A stretch of DNA of 64,000 nt from Carnobacterium maltaromaticum DSM 20342 (GTDB lineage Bacteria > Bacillota > Bacilli > Lactobacillales > Carnobacteriaceae): NCBI RefSeq assembly GCF_000744945.1, contig NZ_JQMX01000001.1, forward strand, positions 1,674,001 to 1,738,000, in the 5' to 3' direction. Under the pieces are notes generated by a model. The model was not told the DNA's origin. It searched no databases and was given only the letters and a program-made list of their open reading frames with translations. Positions 49,022-58,250 of the stretch are shown piece after piece. Made by a program: the position numbers and the translations under genes. How positions within the stretch are numbered: the stretch's first letter is position 1; every line of letters starts with the position of its first letter.

Positions 49022-49732
49022 TTAAATTTTTGACTCTTCTATTAAATAGGAAAAATCAGTCTCATCTTGCTTCACAATTAATAGTAAGCCGTCTCCAAGA
49101 GGTATAATACTACTTTCTATTGAAGGATGCTCCATTACAACATCTAAAAATGCATTCAATTTTTTATGGATGGCTCTAGAACGTTTCGGTATCTCTTCCT
49201 TAGGTAATAAAATTGTTCCACCCTGTAAAACATCATCTACTACTAACATCCCACCAACTCGTAAAAGGCGCATACATTCAGGAAAAAAATCGTAATATTT
49301 AGATTTCGCGCTATCCATAAAAATAAAATCATACGGCCCGTCCAAGGTTGGCAATATATCTGCAGCCTGACCTTCTAATAATGTTACTTTTTCAGTTAGG
49401 CCCAAACTTTCATAGTTAGCTCTAGCTTTTTCAATCATTACATCAAAACGATCGATAGTTGTTACGTGTCCATCATCACCAACATGCTGTGCCATTAGGC
49501 TGGATGAAAATCCAATTGCTGCACCAATTTCTAATATATTTTTAGGTTGTAGCTGACCTAATAAAAGATTTAAAAAAACCACTGTCTCATGTGGGATAAT
49601 GGGAACACCACGTTCATTAGCTCCTCTTTCAATCTCTCCTAGTTTCCCAGCTAAAGGTTTTTGTTTTTTTCGAATAAATTCTAGAACATCTTTATTTACT
49701 ACTGGGCGATCCATCATTTCATTAATTGCCAT
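49022..49732 (-). CDS. trmR: Class I O-methyltransferase, TrmR-like
   Basis: 236-residue SAM-dependent methyltransferase. Motif I is ILEIGAAIGFSSSLMA (about 65-80), motif II TIDRFDVMIEKARANYESLG, and YDFIFMDSAKSKYYDFFPEC carries metal/catalytic acidic residues. The size and pattern match the YrrM/TrmR group, which methylates 5-hydroxyuridine at the wobble position of some tRNAs; caffeoyl-CoA-type O-methyltransferases share the fold. Single gene upstream of the rRNA promoters. Confidence 0.82.
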   Translation of the reverse strand: MAINEMMDRPVVNKDVLEFIRKKQKPLAGKLGEIERGANERGVPIIPHETVVFLNLLLGQLQPKNILEIGAAIGFSSSLMAQHVGDDGHVTTIDRFDVMIEKARANYESLGLTEKVTLLEGQAADILPTLDGPYDFIFMDSAKSKYYDFFPECMRLLRVGGMLVVDDVLQGGTILLPKEEIPKRSRAIHKKLNAFLDVVMEHPSIESSIIPLGDGLLLIVKQDETDFSYLIEESKI

Positions 49733-49986
49733 GTCTGATTACTTCCTTCTATTAAATGTCGTTTTTATTTTTAATTAGATTAATCTATACTATTCTTTAG
49801 ACTTGTTCTATTATAAATTCCACTTAACTAAGAAACAAGCCTTTCTTTAAAATTATTTTTTCTCATTCTATTAAATTCTATTAATTATCTCGATAGTAGC
49901 AGATGAAAACATTGTAAATACACTATTTTATATGGTATCATCAAGTGTATAGTATCAAATTTTCACAAGATGGGGAGGATCTATTA

Positions 49987-50631
49987 ATGTTAATCAAATC
50001 ACTTTGTATTCCTAAGAAAAAATTAACAACCGTTAAAGAAACAGTTACACTTCAGGAAGCCATTGAAATTCTAGAAAGCTCTGGCTATCGTTGTGTGCCA
50101 ATACTGGACGAAACAGGAACTATTTTCCGAGGAAATATTTATAAAATGCACATTTATCGTCATAAAGCCAATGGTGGAGATATGACTTTACCTGTTACTC
50201 ATTTACTGAAGAATGCAACTAAATTTATTTCAATTGAATCATCTTTCTTTAAAGTCTTCTTTACAATCAAAGAATTGCCTTATATTTCTGTACTTGATGA
50301 AAATAATCGTTTCTATGGCATTTTAACACACAGCTCTCTTTTAAGTATGCTACAACAATCTTGGAACGTAGATGTCGGAAGTTATGTATTAACTATTGCT
50401 TCATCTGGACTTAAAGGCGATTTAAGTAATATGACTAAAATAATTAACAAGTATTGTACGATTGCTAGTTGTATTACTTTAGATGTTGAACGTGATGAAC
50501 TAGTTCGTCGAACAATGATTACATTGCCTGCTGGAATTGACCAAGAAACATTGGATCAAATTATCGAACATTTGGATAAACGCGGTTTCCGTGTTGTTGA
50601 AATTGAAGATTTACGTCATATGGCAAAATAA
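49987..50631 (+). CDS. CBS-pair protein with C-terminal ACT-like domain
   Basis: 214 residues: two CBS motifs at about 1-125 (LQEAIEILESSGYRCVPILD and LPYISVLDENNRFYGILTHS) and an ACT-like ferredoxin-fold part at about 138-214 (SYVLTIASSGLKGDLSNMTKII). CBS pairs bind adenosine nucleotides; the first half resembles CbpB/YkuL, a c-di-AMP binder, so a c-di-AMP or AMP sensor is possible (inference). ATG at 49987 has GGGGAGG 9 bases before it. Ends in a strong terminator. Confidence 0.82.
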   Translation: MLIKSLCIPKKKLTTVKETVTLQEAIEILESSGYRCVPILDETGTIFRGNIYKMHIYRHKANGGDMTLPVTHLLKNATKFISIESSFFKVFFTIKELPYISVLDENNRFYGILTHSSLLSMLQQSWNVDVGSYVLTIASSGLKGDLSNMTKIINKYCTIASCITLDVERDELVRRTMITLPAGIDQETLDQIIEHLDKRGFRVVEIEDLRHMAK

Positions 50632-50636
50632 AAACA

Positions 50637-50675
50637 AAAGAAGTTTACCAAAATAAATGGTGAACTTCTTTTTTT
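50637..50675. terminator. Terminator of the CBS gene
   Basis: AAGAAGTTTACCA/TGGTGAACTTCTT stem with T-run on the plus strand; A-rich on the other side so it may serve queT too. Confidence 0.85.
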
Positions 50676-50677
50676 CT

Positions 50678-51166
50678 TTATCCTTCTATTCTTTCACTAA
50701 AATGAAGCTTTTTATCCAGAGCAACCATAATCGGCATCCCAATTAAAAGTACAGTTACTTCGCCAACTGCAACAGATACATATCCTGCCCAAAACGGTAA
50801 GTCAAAAGCTAATAACAACTCCCAGGCAATTAAAGCTGAACTAAGACCAAAAATAATTAAGACAATCGTCATTTTTAACCAAATATTTTTCATATTTTTT
50901 ATAATTAACGCTGCAATGATTAGTGATAGTAAAGATTGTCCTACACCAAAAATCATATCATATTGGATCATTGGAGACCATAAATTAGAAATAACTACTC
51001 CTCCAACAATTCCCGGAATATACTTCTTGTTGAAAACGACTAAATAATTCAACATTTCAGCAACTCTAAACTGCACTGCTCCATATGAAATAAAGGCAAG
51101 CGAAAGCGTTAAAACTACATATATTGTCGCGATAATAGCATTTATCAATAATGCTTTTGTTTTCAT
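50678..51166 (-). CDS. queT: QueT-family queuosine-precursor transporter
   Basis: 162-residue membrane protein with about five helices; S-component of an ECF transporter for preQ1 or a related queuosine precursor. AVQFRVAEMLNYLVVFNKKYI followed by GVVISNLWSP is the family signature. The ATG at 51164-51166 lies behind AGGAGG that forms the 3' part of a preQ1-I riboswitch, which independently supports the ligand. Confidence 0.93.
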   Translation of the reverse strand: MKTKALLINAIIATIYVVLTLSLAFISYGAVQFRVAEMLNYLVVFNKKYIPGIVGGVVISNLWSPMIQYDMIFGVGQSLLSLIIAALIIKNMKNIWLKMTIVLIIFGLSSALIAWELLLAFDLPFWAGYVSVAVGEVTVLLIGMPIMVALDKKLHFSERIEG

Positions 51167-51170
51167 TTTT

Positions 51171-51214
51171 TTCCTCCTAGTTTTTTTTCGTGGGATGGTA
51201 TTAGTGAACCACGT
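51171..51214 (-). promoter_or_regulatory. preQ1 class I riboswitch
   Basis: P1 stem CGTGG/CCACG encloses a C-rich loop (ACCATC) and is followed by an A-rich tail AAAAAAAACTA joined to the RBS AGGAGG. This is the compact preQ1-I aptamer layout in which the pseudoknot captures the tail, so ligand should block queT translation. A further hairpin, TGCAG/CTGCA, lies upstream. Confidence 0.9.
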
Positions 51215-51324
51215 CAGTTGCAGCACTACCTACCATAGGTAAACTGCACTAGACATTATTCTACAGGATTAATTTTCTTTATACAAGAATTTATTTTATG
51301 TACTCGTTTATATTTTCGGATTAC

Positions 51325-51386
51325 ATTCGTCCTTTACGGTCGATGCATACTATGGTTCTAAGCTGATTACGCTGCAAGAACCATAG
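51325..51386. repeat. Dispersed palindromic repeat, copy 2
   Basis: 62-bp element with ATTCGTCCTTTA, CGATGCATACTATGGTTCTA and the closing AGAACCATAG; matches 33150-33211 with a few differences in the hairpin loop. It abuts the terminator of the MazF-like gene. Confidence 0.75.
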
Positions 51387-51422
51387 TAAAAACCACCCGC
51401 AATAAAATTATCAGGGTGGTTT
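51387..51422 (-). terminator. Terminator of the MazF-like gene
   Basis: AACCACCC/GGGTGGTT stem followed by T-run on the minus strand. Confidence 0.82.
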
Positions 51423-51447
51423 ACTAAATTAAAATTAAGTACGTATT

Positions 51448-51798
51448 TTATACACTACCAGACAAACCAACACTGATTTCTAATGCTTCATCAACTTTTT
51501 GCATTAATTGGTAATCTAGTTGTGTAACTTTATCTTTTAAACGTTGCTTATCTATTGTTCTAATTTGTTCTAAGAGAACAACTGAATCACGCTCTAAACC
51601 ATGCTTTTCTGCTGAAACTTCTACATGCGTAGGCATTTTTGCTTTTTGGATTTTTGCTGTAATTGCTGCCACAATAACTGTTGGACTATAATGGTTTCCA
51701 ACGTTATTTTGAATAATTAAAACCGGACGCATTCCACCCTGCTCTGAGCCAATGACTGGCGATAAATCAGCAAAATAAACTTCTCCTCGTTTTACCAT
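51448..51798 (-). CDS. mazF: MazF/PemK-family endoribonuclease toxin
   Basis: 116-residue toxin that cleaves mRNA at a short specific sequence; the alr-linked position matches NdoA/EndoA of Bacillus and MazF of Enterococcus. Family blocks: [31 protein letters not shown] with the conserved GSEQGG, and the later [16 protein letters not shown] at 51796-51798 has GGGAGG 9 bases upstream. It follows the putative antitoxin by 27 bp. Confidence 0.95.
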   Translation of the reverse strand: MVKRGEVYFADLSPVIGSEQGGMRPVLIIQNNVGNHYSPTVIVAAITAKIQKAKMPTHVEVSAEKHGLERDSVVLLEQIRTIDKQRLKDKVTQLDYQLMQKVDEALEISVGLSGSV

Positions 51799-51825
51799 AG
51801 GTACTTTCCTCCCTATCATACCAGA

Positions 51826-52077
51826 CTACACGTGAGAATTACTATCTTTTTCAGAATCTTCAAATTCATTACAAATATCAAGATTTATCTCAGACATCTC
51901 TTTATAACCTTTGATCATGGTATCATGTTTTTTTTGATTTTCTTTAAATAAACGCTTCATTACGGTATTTACAAACTCGTTTTCATCAATCCCATATTTT
52001 ATACAGTATCTGTGAACCTTTTGAAAATTCAAATTGTCCAAAGTGATTTTAATAAATTTTTCAGTTTTAGGTTCCAT
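51826..52077 (-). CDS. Putative antitoxin of the MazF-like toxin
   Basis: About 83 residues, N-terminal region TEKFIKITLDNLNFQKVHRYC with the strand-helix-helix of a ribbon-helix-helix fold, then an acidic C-terminus suited to covering the toxin. It is far from the NdoAI/MazE sequence and was recognised mainly by its place upstream of mazF. Start at 52077 follows a G-rich RBS. It should neutralise MazF and repress the pair. Confidence 0.72.
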   Translation of the reverse strand: MEPKTEKFIKITLDNLNFQKVHRYCIKYGIDENEFVNTVMKRLFKENQKKHDTMIKGYKEMSEINLDICNEFEDSEKDSNSHV

Positions 52078-52227
52078 ACTCCAACCCCCCATAAAGATTC
52101 TTCCGTTTTTAATCTAAAAACGATAGCTTCACTTAATGGTACCATGAAAAACTTAACATTTAAACATTACTATTAAAATAACAAAACTTGATATGTAGCG
52201 AATGTTAAATTCTATTCACAAATCAAA

Positions 52228-53355
52228 TTAGCAATATACTCTAGGTAACCGTTGGGTAAATCCACAAACAATTTCATAGTTAATGGTATCCAAGTATTCA
52301 GCAATTTCTTGAGCTGAGATTTCATCGTTTTGATCTTTTCCTATCAATACAACTTTTGTACCAATAGGCACCTCTTTATTTAACCGTATCATACATTGAT
52401 CCATACAGATACGCCCAACTATTTCACATCTTTCACCCTCCACAAGTACTGTTTGCCCTTGTAAGCTTCGGCGCCAACCATCAGCATAACCAATTGGTAG
52501 AGTTCCAATCCACTCCCCTTCTTTAGCTTTATAAGTAGCACCATAGCTAACTGTTTCACCTGCTGACATCTGTTTCACTTGAACCAATGTCGTCTCGACA
52601 CTCATAGCTGGTTTTAATTTAATAGGTAAATCTAATTCTCTACCTGATGGATTCAGACCATACATCGCAATTCCTAAACGGACAATTCGTTTTTGGTATT
52701 TTTGATGCCATAAACTAGTCGCACTATTGGCAGAATGAATATAGGTTGGTTTTACAGTCATTCCTTCAACTAATTTTTGAAATTTCTCTACTTGTTGATG
52801 AAATTGTTTTGTATCTTTGCTATCAGCTGTTGCAAAATGTGTAAACACTCCCTGGCAATTAAATGAAGTTGAATGAGTTAAATAACTTTCAACTTCAGCC
52901 AATTCAGCACTTGTTCGAAATCCAACTCTTCCCATTCCAGTATCTATAGCCAAGTGAATATCAAGCTTCCTATTTTCCGAGAATGATTTTTCTCTTTTTA
53001 AATAAAATTCAGCTTCTTCTAACCACTTTAAATAGCCAACTGCTACACTAATTCTCTGATCTAAAAGTAATTTTGCATATTTTGCTTCAACTAACCCCAT
53101 AATTAAAATCGGTTCTTTGAACCCAGCTTGTCTGAGTTCTAAGGCCTCATCAATCAATGCGACACAAAAACCTTGCACACCTGCTTCTCTAGCAATAGTT
53201 GCTACTTCTAAAGCACCATGCCCATATCCATCAGCTTTTACAACTGCGTAGACTTCAGTATCGTGTTCAAGAAGATTCATCTGATTTTTAATGTTATTAA
53301 AAATAGCATTTCTATCTATGAGCGCATAAGTATTTCGATGTTTTCCAGAAACCAA
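52228..53355 (-). CDS. alr: Alanine racemase
   Basis: Makes D-alanine for peptidoglycan and teichoic acid. 375 residues, fold III PLP enzyme with the PLP lysine Lys40 in VVKADGYGHG and the opposing base tyrosine in VSYGATYKAKEGEW. The start is TTG at 53353-53355, 7 bases after AAAGGAGG; longer in-frame openings run into acpS. It lies 32 bp downstream of acpS, as in other Lactobacillales, and upstream of the toxin-antitoxin pair. Its product feeds ddl at 58677. Confidence 0.96.
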   Translation of the reverse strand: MVSGKHRNTYALIDRNAIFNNIKNQMNLLEHDTEVYAVVKADGYGHGALEVATIAREAGVQGFCVALIDEALELRQAGFKEPILIMGLVEAKYAKLLLDQRISVAVGYLKWLEEAEFYLKREKSFSENRKLDIHLAIDTGMGRVGFRTSAELAEVESYLTHSTSFNCQGVFTHFATADSKDTKQFHQQVEKFQKLVEGMTVKPTYIHSANSATSLWHQKYQKRIVRLGIAMYGLNPSGRELDLPIKLKPAMSVETTLVQVKQMSAGETVSYGATYKAKEGEWIGTLPIGYADGWRRSLQGQTVLVEGERCEIVGRICMDQCMIRLNKEVPIGTKVVLIGKDQNDEISAQEIAEYLDTINYEIVCGFTQRLPRVYC

Positions 53356-53387
53356 ACGTATTCCTCCTTTGATTATTATCATCTTAC

Positions 53388-53738
53388 TTACTTTTCTAAA
53401 ATAACTTGAGCCGCAACAATTGTATCCGTATGTGTAAGGGAGATAAAACAAGTACCCTTAAATGGACTTTTAGTTATTTCTGGCTTTCCATTACTAGAGT
53501 TTAGAATTTCAATATCTTGAAAACCTACTTTACCGATTCCCGTTCCTAATGCTTTCGAAAATGCTTCTTTTGCAGCAAATCTTCCTGCAAGATACTCTAT
53601 TTGTCGCTTCCCATGAAACCCCATAAAACAATCCCATTCTTTTTCTGTTAACACTCTTTTGGCAAAAGTATTTTGACGTATATGGGCCTTTTCAATTCTA
53701 GATATATCCGCTATATCTAGACCAATTCCTACTATCAT
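53388..53738 (-). CDS. acpS: Holo-[acyl-carrier-protein] synthase
   Basis: Transfers phosphopantetheine from CoA to acyl carrier protein. 116 residues with magnesium ligands Asp8 in GIGLDIADISRI and Glu58 in FAAKEAFSKALGTG. GAGG precedes the ATG. First gene of the acpS-alr unit. Confidence 0.96.
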   Translation of the reverse strand: MIVGIGLDIADISRIEKAHIRQNTFAKRVLTEKEWDCFMGFHGKRQIEYLAGRFAAKEAFSKALGTGIGKVGFQDIEILNSSNGKPEITKSPFKGTCFISLTHTDTIVAAQVILEK

Positions 53739-53960
53739 TTTTAATCCCTCTTTTTTATGTAACCTTTTAACCTGTTTTTAATTCTGACTTTTATTTGTTA
53801 AATTTTAAAAAAACCTACTGCAAGACTTACTAGCTGTAATTTTATCAAATATTTAGGCTTTTGTCATCTTATATCCCCTGTTTTGAAAACTTTTGCTATT
53901 TCTTTTTTTCGTTATTTATTCGAAAAAAAAGAAACACCTTTAAAACTCTTCTTTAATAAT

Positions 53961-54000
53961 AAAAAGAAAGCCAATTCTACTAAAAGAATTGACTTTCTTA
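53961..54000 (-). terminator. Terminator of cshA
   Basis: AAGAAAGTCAATTCT/AGAATTGGCTTTCTT stem with one mismatch and a T-run on the minus strand. Confidence 0.82.
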
Positions 54001-54005
54001 TTTTT

Positions 54006-55631
54006 TTAGTTTTCTTTGTTACGAATAGTGAAGTTACGGTCTCCGCCGCCACTACGACGATTGTCTGAAGAATTACCGCGTCCGCCTTTGCGAGCTTCGC
54101 TACTGCTACTTCCACCAGCATTGCTGCCACGTTTAGCATCTTTATTCCAGCTTCCGCCAGAACCAGCTCCGCCACCACTACGACGATTATCTTTTCCACC
54201 ACGTTGTGCTCCGCCACGACGTTCTCCGCCGCCACTTCCACCACGGTATCCACCTTTACCACGACTTGCGCCGCCACGGTTTCCACCACCGCCACCACTT
54301 CCACCTTTACGGCTTGGTAATGGACGTTCTGGAGTGATTTTAACAGGAATTTCACTGGCATCTTTAGAAATACTCTTCAAGAATGCAGCTGCAATATCTG
54401 TTGTATCATAGTCTTCTAATAATTGAGCAGCTGCTTTTTCATAGCGCTCTAAATCATTACTTTTAACTAATTCTTCTGCTGTTTCCATAGCTGCTTTTAC
54501 TTGACCTTCAAACGCTTCAGCATTTGTTGGTGGGCGTAAAGTAGTCATTTTTTTCTTAGTTAAATCTTCAATTACACGTAGGTAGCCCATTTCATTTGGT
54601 GTAATGAATGTAACTGACATACCTTCTTTACCAGCACGACCAGTACGACCGATACGGTGAACATAGCTTTCTGGATCTTGTGGAATATCATAGTTGTATA
54701 CATGTGTTACTCCAGAAATATCTAATCCACGAGCAGCCACATCTGTTGCCACTAAAATGTCTAAATCACCTTTTTTAAATGATTTTAAAACACTCATACG
54801 TTTTTGTTGCGAAAGATCACCATGGATTCCTTCAGCGCGGTAACCACGCATTTCTAATCCTTTTGATAATTCATCAACGCGTCGTTTTGTACGTCCGAAT
54901 ACGATTGTTAATTCTGGTGTTTGAACATCTAATAAACGAGTCATAATATCAAATTTCTCGAAATCTTTACAACGAACATAATATTGATCAATTAAGCTAT
55001 CAGACATTGCTGTAGCTTGAATGCGCACATGTTCAGGTTCGTTCATAAATTTAACACCGATACGTTTAATTGCATCTGGCATTGTTGCTGAGAATAATAA
55101 TGTTTGACGTGTTTTCGGAACTTCTTTAATGATTTTTTCGATATCTTCTAAGAATCCCATGTTTAACATTTCATCCGCTTCATCTAAAACTAGAGTTTCA
55201 ACTTGATCTAATTTTAATGTGCGACGGTTAATATGATCAAGCAAACGTCCAGGAGTACCAACAACAATATGTGGTTGATCTTTTAATGAACGAATTTGGC
55301 GACTGATATCAGCTCCACCATAAACGACTTGAACACGAACTTTTTTGTCGCGACTCAAACGGAATAATTCTTCTTGTGTTTGGATTGCTAATTCACGAGT
55401 TGGTGCAATAACCAAACCTTGAACAGCGCGGTTTTTAAGATCGATTTTTTGTAACATTGGCAAACCAAATGCTGCTGTTTTACCAGTACCAGTTTGTGCT
55501 TGTCCAATAACATCTTTGCCTTCAAGTGCCAATGGAATTGTTTGTTCCTGGATTGGTGTTGCTTCCTCAAAGCCTAAACGTTCTACTGATTGTAATAATT
55601 CAGGGTCTAACCCTAATTCTGAAAATTTCAA
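54006..55631 (-). CDS. cshA: DEAD-box RNA helicase CshA
   Basis: 541 residues. RecA domain 1 has the Q motif [25 protein letters not shown] and SAT; domain 2 has HRIGRTGR. The C-terminal tail (about 430-541) is rich in Gly, Arg and Ser, an RGG-like RNA-binding region longer than in many relatives. The start is TTG at 55629-55631, 7 bases after GGGAGG, giving [13 protein letters not shown]. The mRNA has a leader of about 230 nt with hairpins, as seen for cold-induced helicases. CshA works in ribosome assembly and RNA decay. Confidence 0.96.
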   Translation of the reverse strand: MKFSELGLDPELLQSVERLGFEEATPIQEQTIPLALEGKDVIGQAQTGTGKTAAFGLPMLQKIDLKNRAVQGLVIAPTRELAIQTQEELFRLSRDKKVRVQVVYGGADISRQIRSLKDQPHIVVGTPGRLLDHINRRTLKLDQVETLVLDEADEMLNMGFLEDIEKIIKEVPKTRQTLLFSATMPDAIKRIGVKFMNEPEHVRIQATAMSDSLIDQYYVRCKDFEKFDIMTRLLDVQTPELTIVFGRTKRRVDELSKGLEMRGYRAEGIHGDLSQQKRMSVLKSFKKGDLDILVATDVAARGLDISGVTHVYNYDIPQDPESYVHRIGRTGRAGKEGMSVTFITPNEMGYLRVIEDLTKKKMTTLRPPTNAEAFEGQVKAAMETAEELVKSNDLERYEKAAAQLLEDYDTTDIAAAFLKSISKDASEIPVKITPERPLPSRKGGSGGGGGNRGGASRGKGGYRGGSGGGERRGGAQRGGKDNRRSGGGAGSGGSWNKDAKRGSNAGGSSSSEARKGGRGNSSDNRRSGGGDRNFTIRNKEN

Positions 55632-55725
55632 ATTTTTTCCTCCCAATTTGGAAAACCTTTAAGAGAGATTTTTGCGAAATACAGGCGGTCTATTTTTTAA
55701 AATGCCTGCTGCTGTAACTCCATAT

Positions 55726-55813
55726 AAAAACCCGGTGTCTGATTTACGAACTAACGTAATGCACCAGGCCCCTCATTTCATATCAAAAGCTTGGAGAATC
55801 TCCAAGCTTTTTT
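55726..55813 (-). promoter_or_regulatory. Structured leader of cshA with terminator-like hairpin
   Basis: In transcript order: AAAGCTTGGAGA/TCTCCAAGCTTT hairpin (55786-55813) and then CCTGGTG/CACCGGG (55731-55737 with 55762-55768) enclosing ATTACG/CGTAAAT and followed by five T (55726-55730). The second looks like an attenuator. Confidence 0.5.
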
Positions 55814-55868
55814 TCTGCTTATCTATTCACAAAACCCTCAACGGTTTTACTTTTCTGTTATCTAAACA

Positions 55869-55897
55869 ATAATAACATGAATACCTCAAGTTTTCAA
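55869..55897 (-). promoter_or_regulatory. Promoter of cshA
   Basis: TTGAAA (55892-55897), 17-base spacer, TATTAT (55869-55874). Confidence 0.7.
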
Positions 55898-56004
55898 TCA
55901 ATTTACATCAATGTGTAAATGAACACGTTTTCTATCGACAAGTATCTTTCTAAACTTACGTTATATTAATTTATGGCTAGAAAAATACAGTTACTCTAAA
56001 AAAA

Positions 56005-56030
56005 AAGACCTGATTTAGTTATCAGATCTC
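56005..56030 (-). terminator. Terminator of the Bax-inhibitor-like gene
   Basis: AGATCTGAT/ATCAGGTCT stem with eight or nine T on the minus strand. Confidence 0.75.
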
Positions 56031-56048
56031 CTTACTTAACTATTTAAT

Positions 56049-56744
56049 TTAGTTACGTCCGCCACCGAAAATTCTTAAAACTGCTAAGAAAATATTGATG
56101 AAATCAAGATACAGACTTAAAGCCCCACTAATAGCAATTGCTCCTAATGATTGGCTGTCTGAATAGTGGAAGTAGATTTGTTTTAATTTTTGAGTATCGT
56201 AAGCTGTTAAACCGACAAAAATTAAAACTGTAATATAAGACAAAATCAATTCTCCTGGACCACTTCTTAAGATAAAGCCATTTACTAATGTAGCAATAAT
56301 TAAACCAATTAAGGCGCTACGTAAATGTCCCCCTAAACCAGTCATGTCTTTTTTAGTTACAAATCCAAAAATACTCATACCAGCAAATGTTCCAGCTGTA
56401 ATCATAAAGGCAGCCGCAATATCACCTAATGGATAAATAATAAAGATAGAAGACAATAGGATGCCGTTAACAATTGAAAAGGCGATGAAGCCCACAATTG
56501 ATGAACCTACGGAACGAAGCTTATTGCCATTTGAAGCTAATTTCATTACTAGGAAAATTTCTACTAAGAACAAGGCAATAAAGCCAAATGGGTTTCCTAG
56601 AACTAAATTCAGAATAAACGGACTTTGCGCCGCGTAAAAAGCAGTAATTCCACTAATAGCTAAAGCCAAAGTCATATACCCATATACTGTTGCAAAAAAA
56701 CGACTCAAACCTGCCGTTGCTACTTCTTTTCTTTGTGTTTGCAT
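56049..56744 (-). CDS. Bax inhibitor-1 / YccA family membrane protein
   Basis: 231 residues and seven membrane helices, the TMBIM fold of YetJ (pH-sensitive calcium leak channel) and YccA (FtsH modulator). The last block AYDTQKLKQIYFHY with a buried Asp, and the C-terminal ALSLYLDFINIFLAVLRIFGGGRN, are the family marks. ATG at 56742-56744 has AAGGAG 9 bases before; the ATG two codons earlier is too close to the RBS. Confidence 0.92.
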   Translation of the reverse strand: MQTQRKEVATAGLSRFFATVYGYMTLALAISGITAFYAAQSPFILNLVLGNPFGFIALFLVEIFLVMKLASNGNKLRSVGSSIVGFIAFSIVNGILLSSIFIIYPLGDIAAAFMITAGTFAGMSIFGFVTKKDMTGLGGHLRSALIGLIIATLVNGFILRSGPGELILSYITVLIFVGLTAYDTQKLKQIYFHYSDSQSLGAIAISGALSLYLDFINIFLAVLRIFGGGRN

Positions 56745-56850
56745 TGACATCTTCTCCTTCAGGATACATTTTAGTCACTAAAACTAGTATAACAAAATTG
56801 TTTTACTTTGTTATCCGCCTTCAGACTGATTCCTCTTAATTTTATCATGT

Positions 56851-58227
56851 TTACTTAGTCAGTTCTACTACCACTGCTAATAAATCTGTTCCTAAACTCG
56901 ATTTCACGAGGACAAAATCATCTCTTTTTATACTCTTTTTCAAGCTAGTAATCAACGTTAGCTTATCGTCTTCAAAATAATGTAGCTGTTCAACTGGATA
57001 CGTTTCTTTGAGAGCTTCATATAGAACTGCCATCTCATGACCAAATAAAAAGACTTCGTCTATTTTAGTCGACTGAATATGTCCAGCCACACTGGCATGT
57101 AACTCACAAGAAGTTTCACCTAATTCTAGCATGTCTCCCAAAACAGCAATCTTTCTGCCCTCATTCATCAATTCACTAAAATTATCTAAAACAGCTTTCA
57201 TCGCAGTTGGATTTGCATTATATGCATCATTTAAAATCATACTATTATTAATTCCAGCTAACCATTCTGTTCTGTTTTTAGTCAGATTGAATTTTGCCAG
57301 CTCTGGTGAAGCAACTTCGACTGAAATCCCCAATGTGAAACCTACCATTAAAGCGGCCATTGCATTGGTTACATTATAAGTTCCAAGAACCGGAATACTA
57401 CATTCAATTTCAGGTGCAACATTTGTCGTGAATTTTGTTTGGTACATACCCGGCTCAATTGTGACTGGATACATATTATTAGTTTTCCCTGTTCCAAATG
57501 TAATTCGTTGCTTAGGCTCTAACTCTTGAACTAAAGGACTTAAAAGTTCCTCTTCTCCAGGATAAATCAATGTTCCATTTTTTTTCAATCCTGCAACAAT
57601 TTCCATTTTTGCAGCGGCAATCCCTTTACGAGAACCTAAGTATTCAATATGTGATTCTCCAATCATCGTGATGACTGCTACATCTGGTTCAGCCAACTCC
57701 GATAGTACTTTAATTTCCCCTGCATGGTTCATGCCCATTTCTAAAATAATGACTTCTGTTGAACTAGGCATCTCTAAGATAGTCATTGGCAAACCAATAT
57801 GGTTATTAAAATTCCCTTGAGTTTTATGGACTTTAAACTTACTGCGGATTACTGCTTCTGTCATATCTTTAGTGGTAGTTTTTCCGTTACTTCCAGTAAT
57901 ACCAACTACCTTAGGATTCACTACTTTTAAATAGTATTTAGCTAAATCCTGTAAGGCTTTTAAGGTATCTTCTACCACTAAAACTGGAAAACCTACTGGA
58001 GCTTTTTCAATTGCTTCACTCCAAAAAGCAGCAGAAGCCCCTTTTTCAATAGCAGATTGAATATAATCATGACCATCATTATCACCTTTTAAAGGCACAA
58101 ATAAGGATCCTTTTTCTAGTTTTCTTGAATCAAATTCAACTTTATCGACTTCAATTGTCGTCCAATCAGATAAATCATTTGTTGCTCCGACTGCTAATGC
58201 AATTTCTTTAAGACTTAATACATCCAT
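56851..58227 (-). CDS. murF: UDP-MurNAc-tripeptide:D-Ala-D-Ala ligase
   Basis: Adds D-Ala-D-Ala to the UDP-MurNAc-tripeptide. 458 residues: N-terminal nucleotide-sugar domain, central ATPase with GITGSNGKTTTKDM (about 108-122), and C-terminal domain with NDAYNANPTAM. AAGGAGG precedes the ATG. It lies downstream of ddl, whose product is its substrate, but a terminator and a triple 120-bp repeat stand between them. Confidence 0.97.
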   Translation of the reverse strand: MDVLSLKEIALAVGATNDLSDWTTIEVDKVEFDSRKLEKGSLFVPLKGDNDGHDYIQSAIEKGASAAFWSEAIEKAPVGFPVLVVEDTLKALQDLAKYYLKVVNPKVVGITGSNGKTTTKDMTEAVIRSKFKVHKTQGNFNNHIGLPMTILEMPSSTEVIILEMGMNHAGEIKVLSELAEPDVAVITMIGESHIEYLGSRKGIAAAKMEIVAGLKKNGTLIYPGEEELLSPLVQELEPKQRITFGTGKTNNMYPVTIEPGMYQTKFTTNVAPEIECSIPVLGTYNVTNAMAALMVGFTLGISVEVASPELAKFNLTKNRTEWLAGINNSMILNDAYNANPTAMKAVLDNFSELMNEGRKIAVLGDMLELGETSCELHASVAGHIQSTKIDEVFLFGHEMAVLYEALKETYPVEQLHYFEDDKLTLITSLKKSIKRDDFVLVKSSLGTDLLAVVVELTK

Positions 58228-58250
58228 TTATTTGTATCCTCCTTATATAA

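Noticed and set aside
54016..54411. 131-residue plus-strand frame rich in Pro and Arg
   Set aside because: It is the antisense image of the Gly/Arg/Ser tail of cshA and has no RBS.
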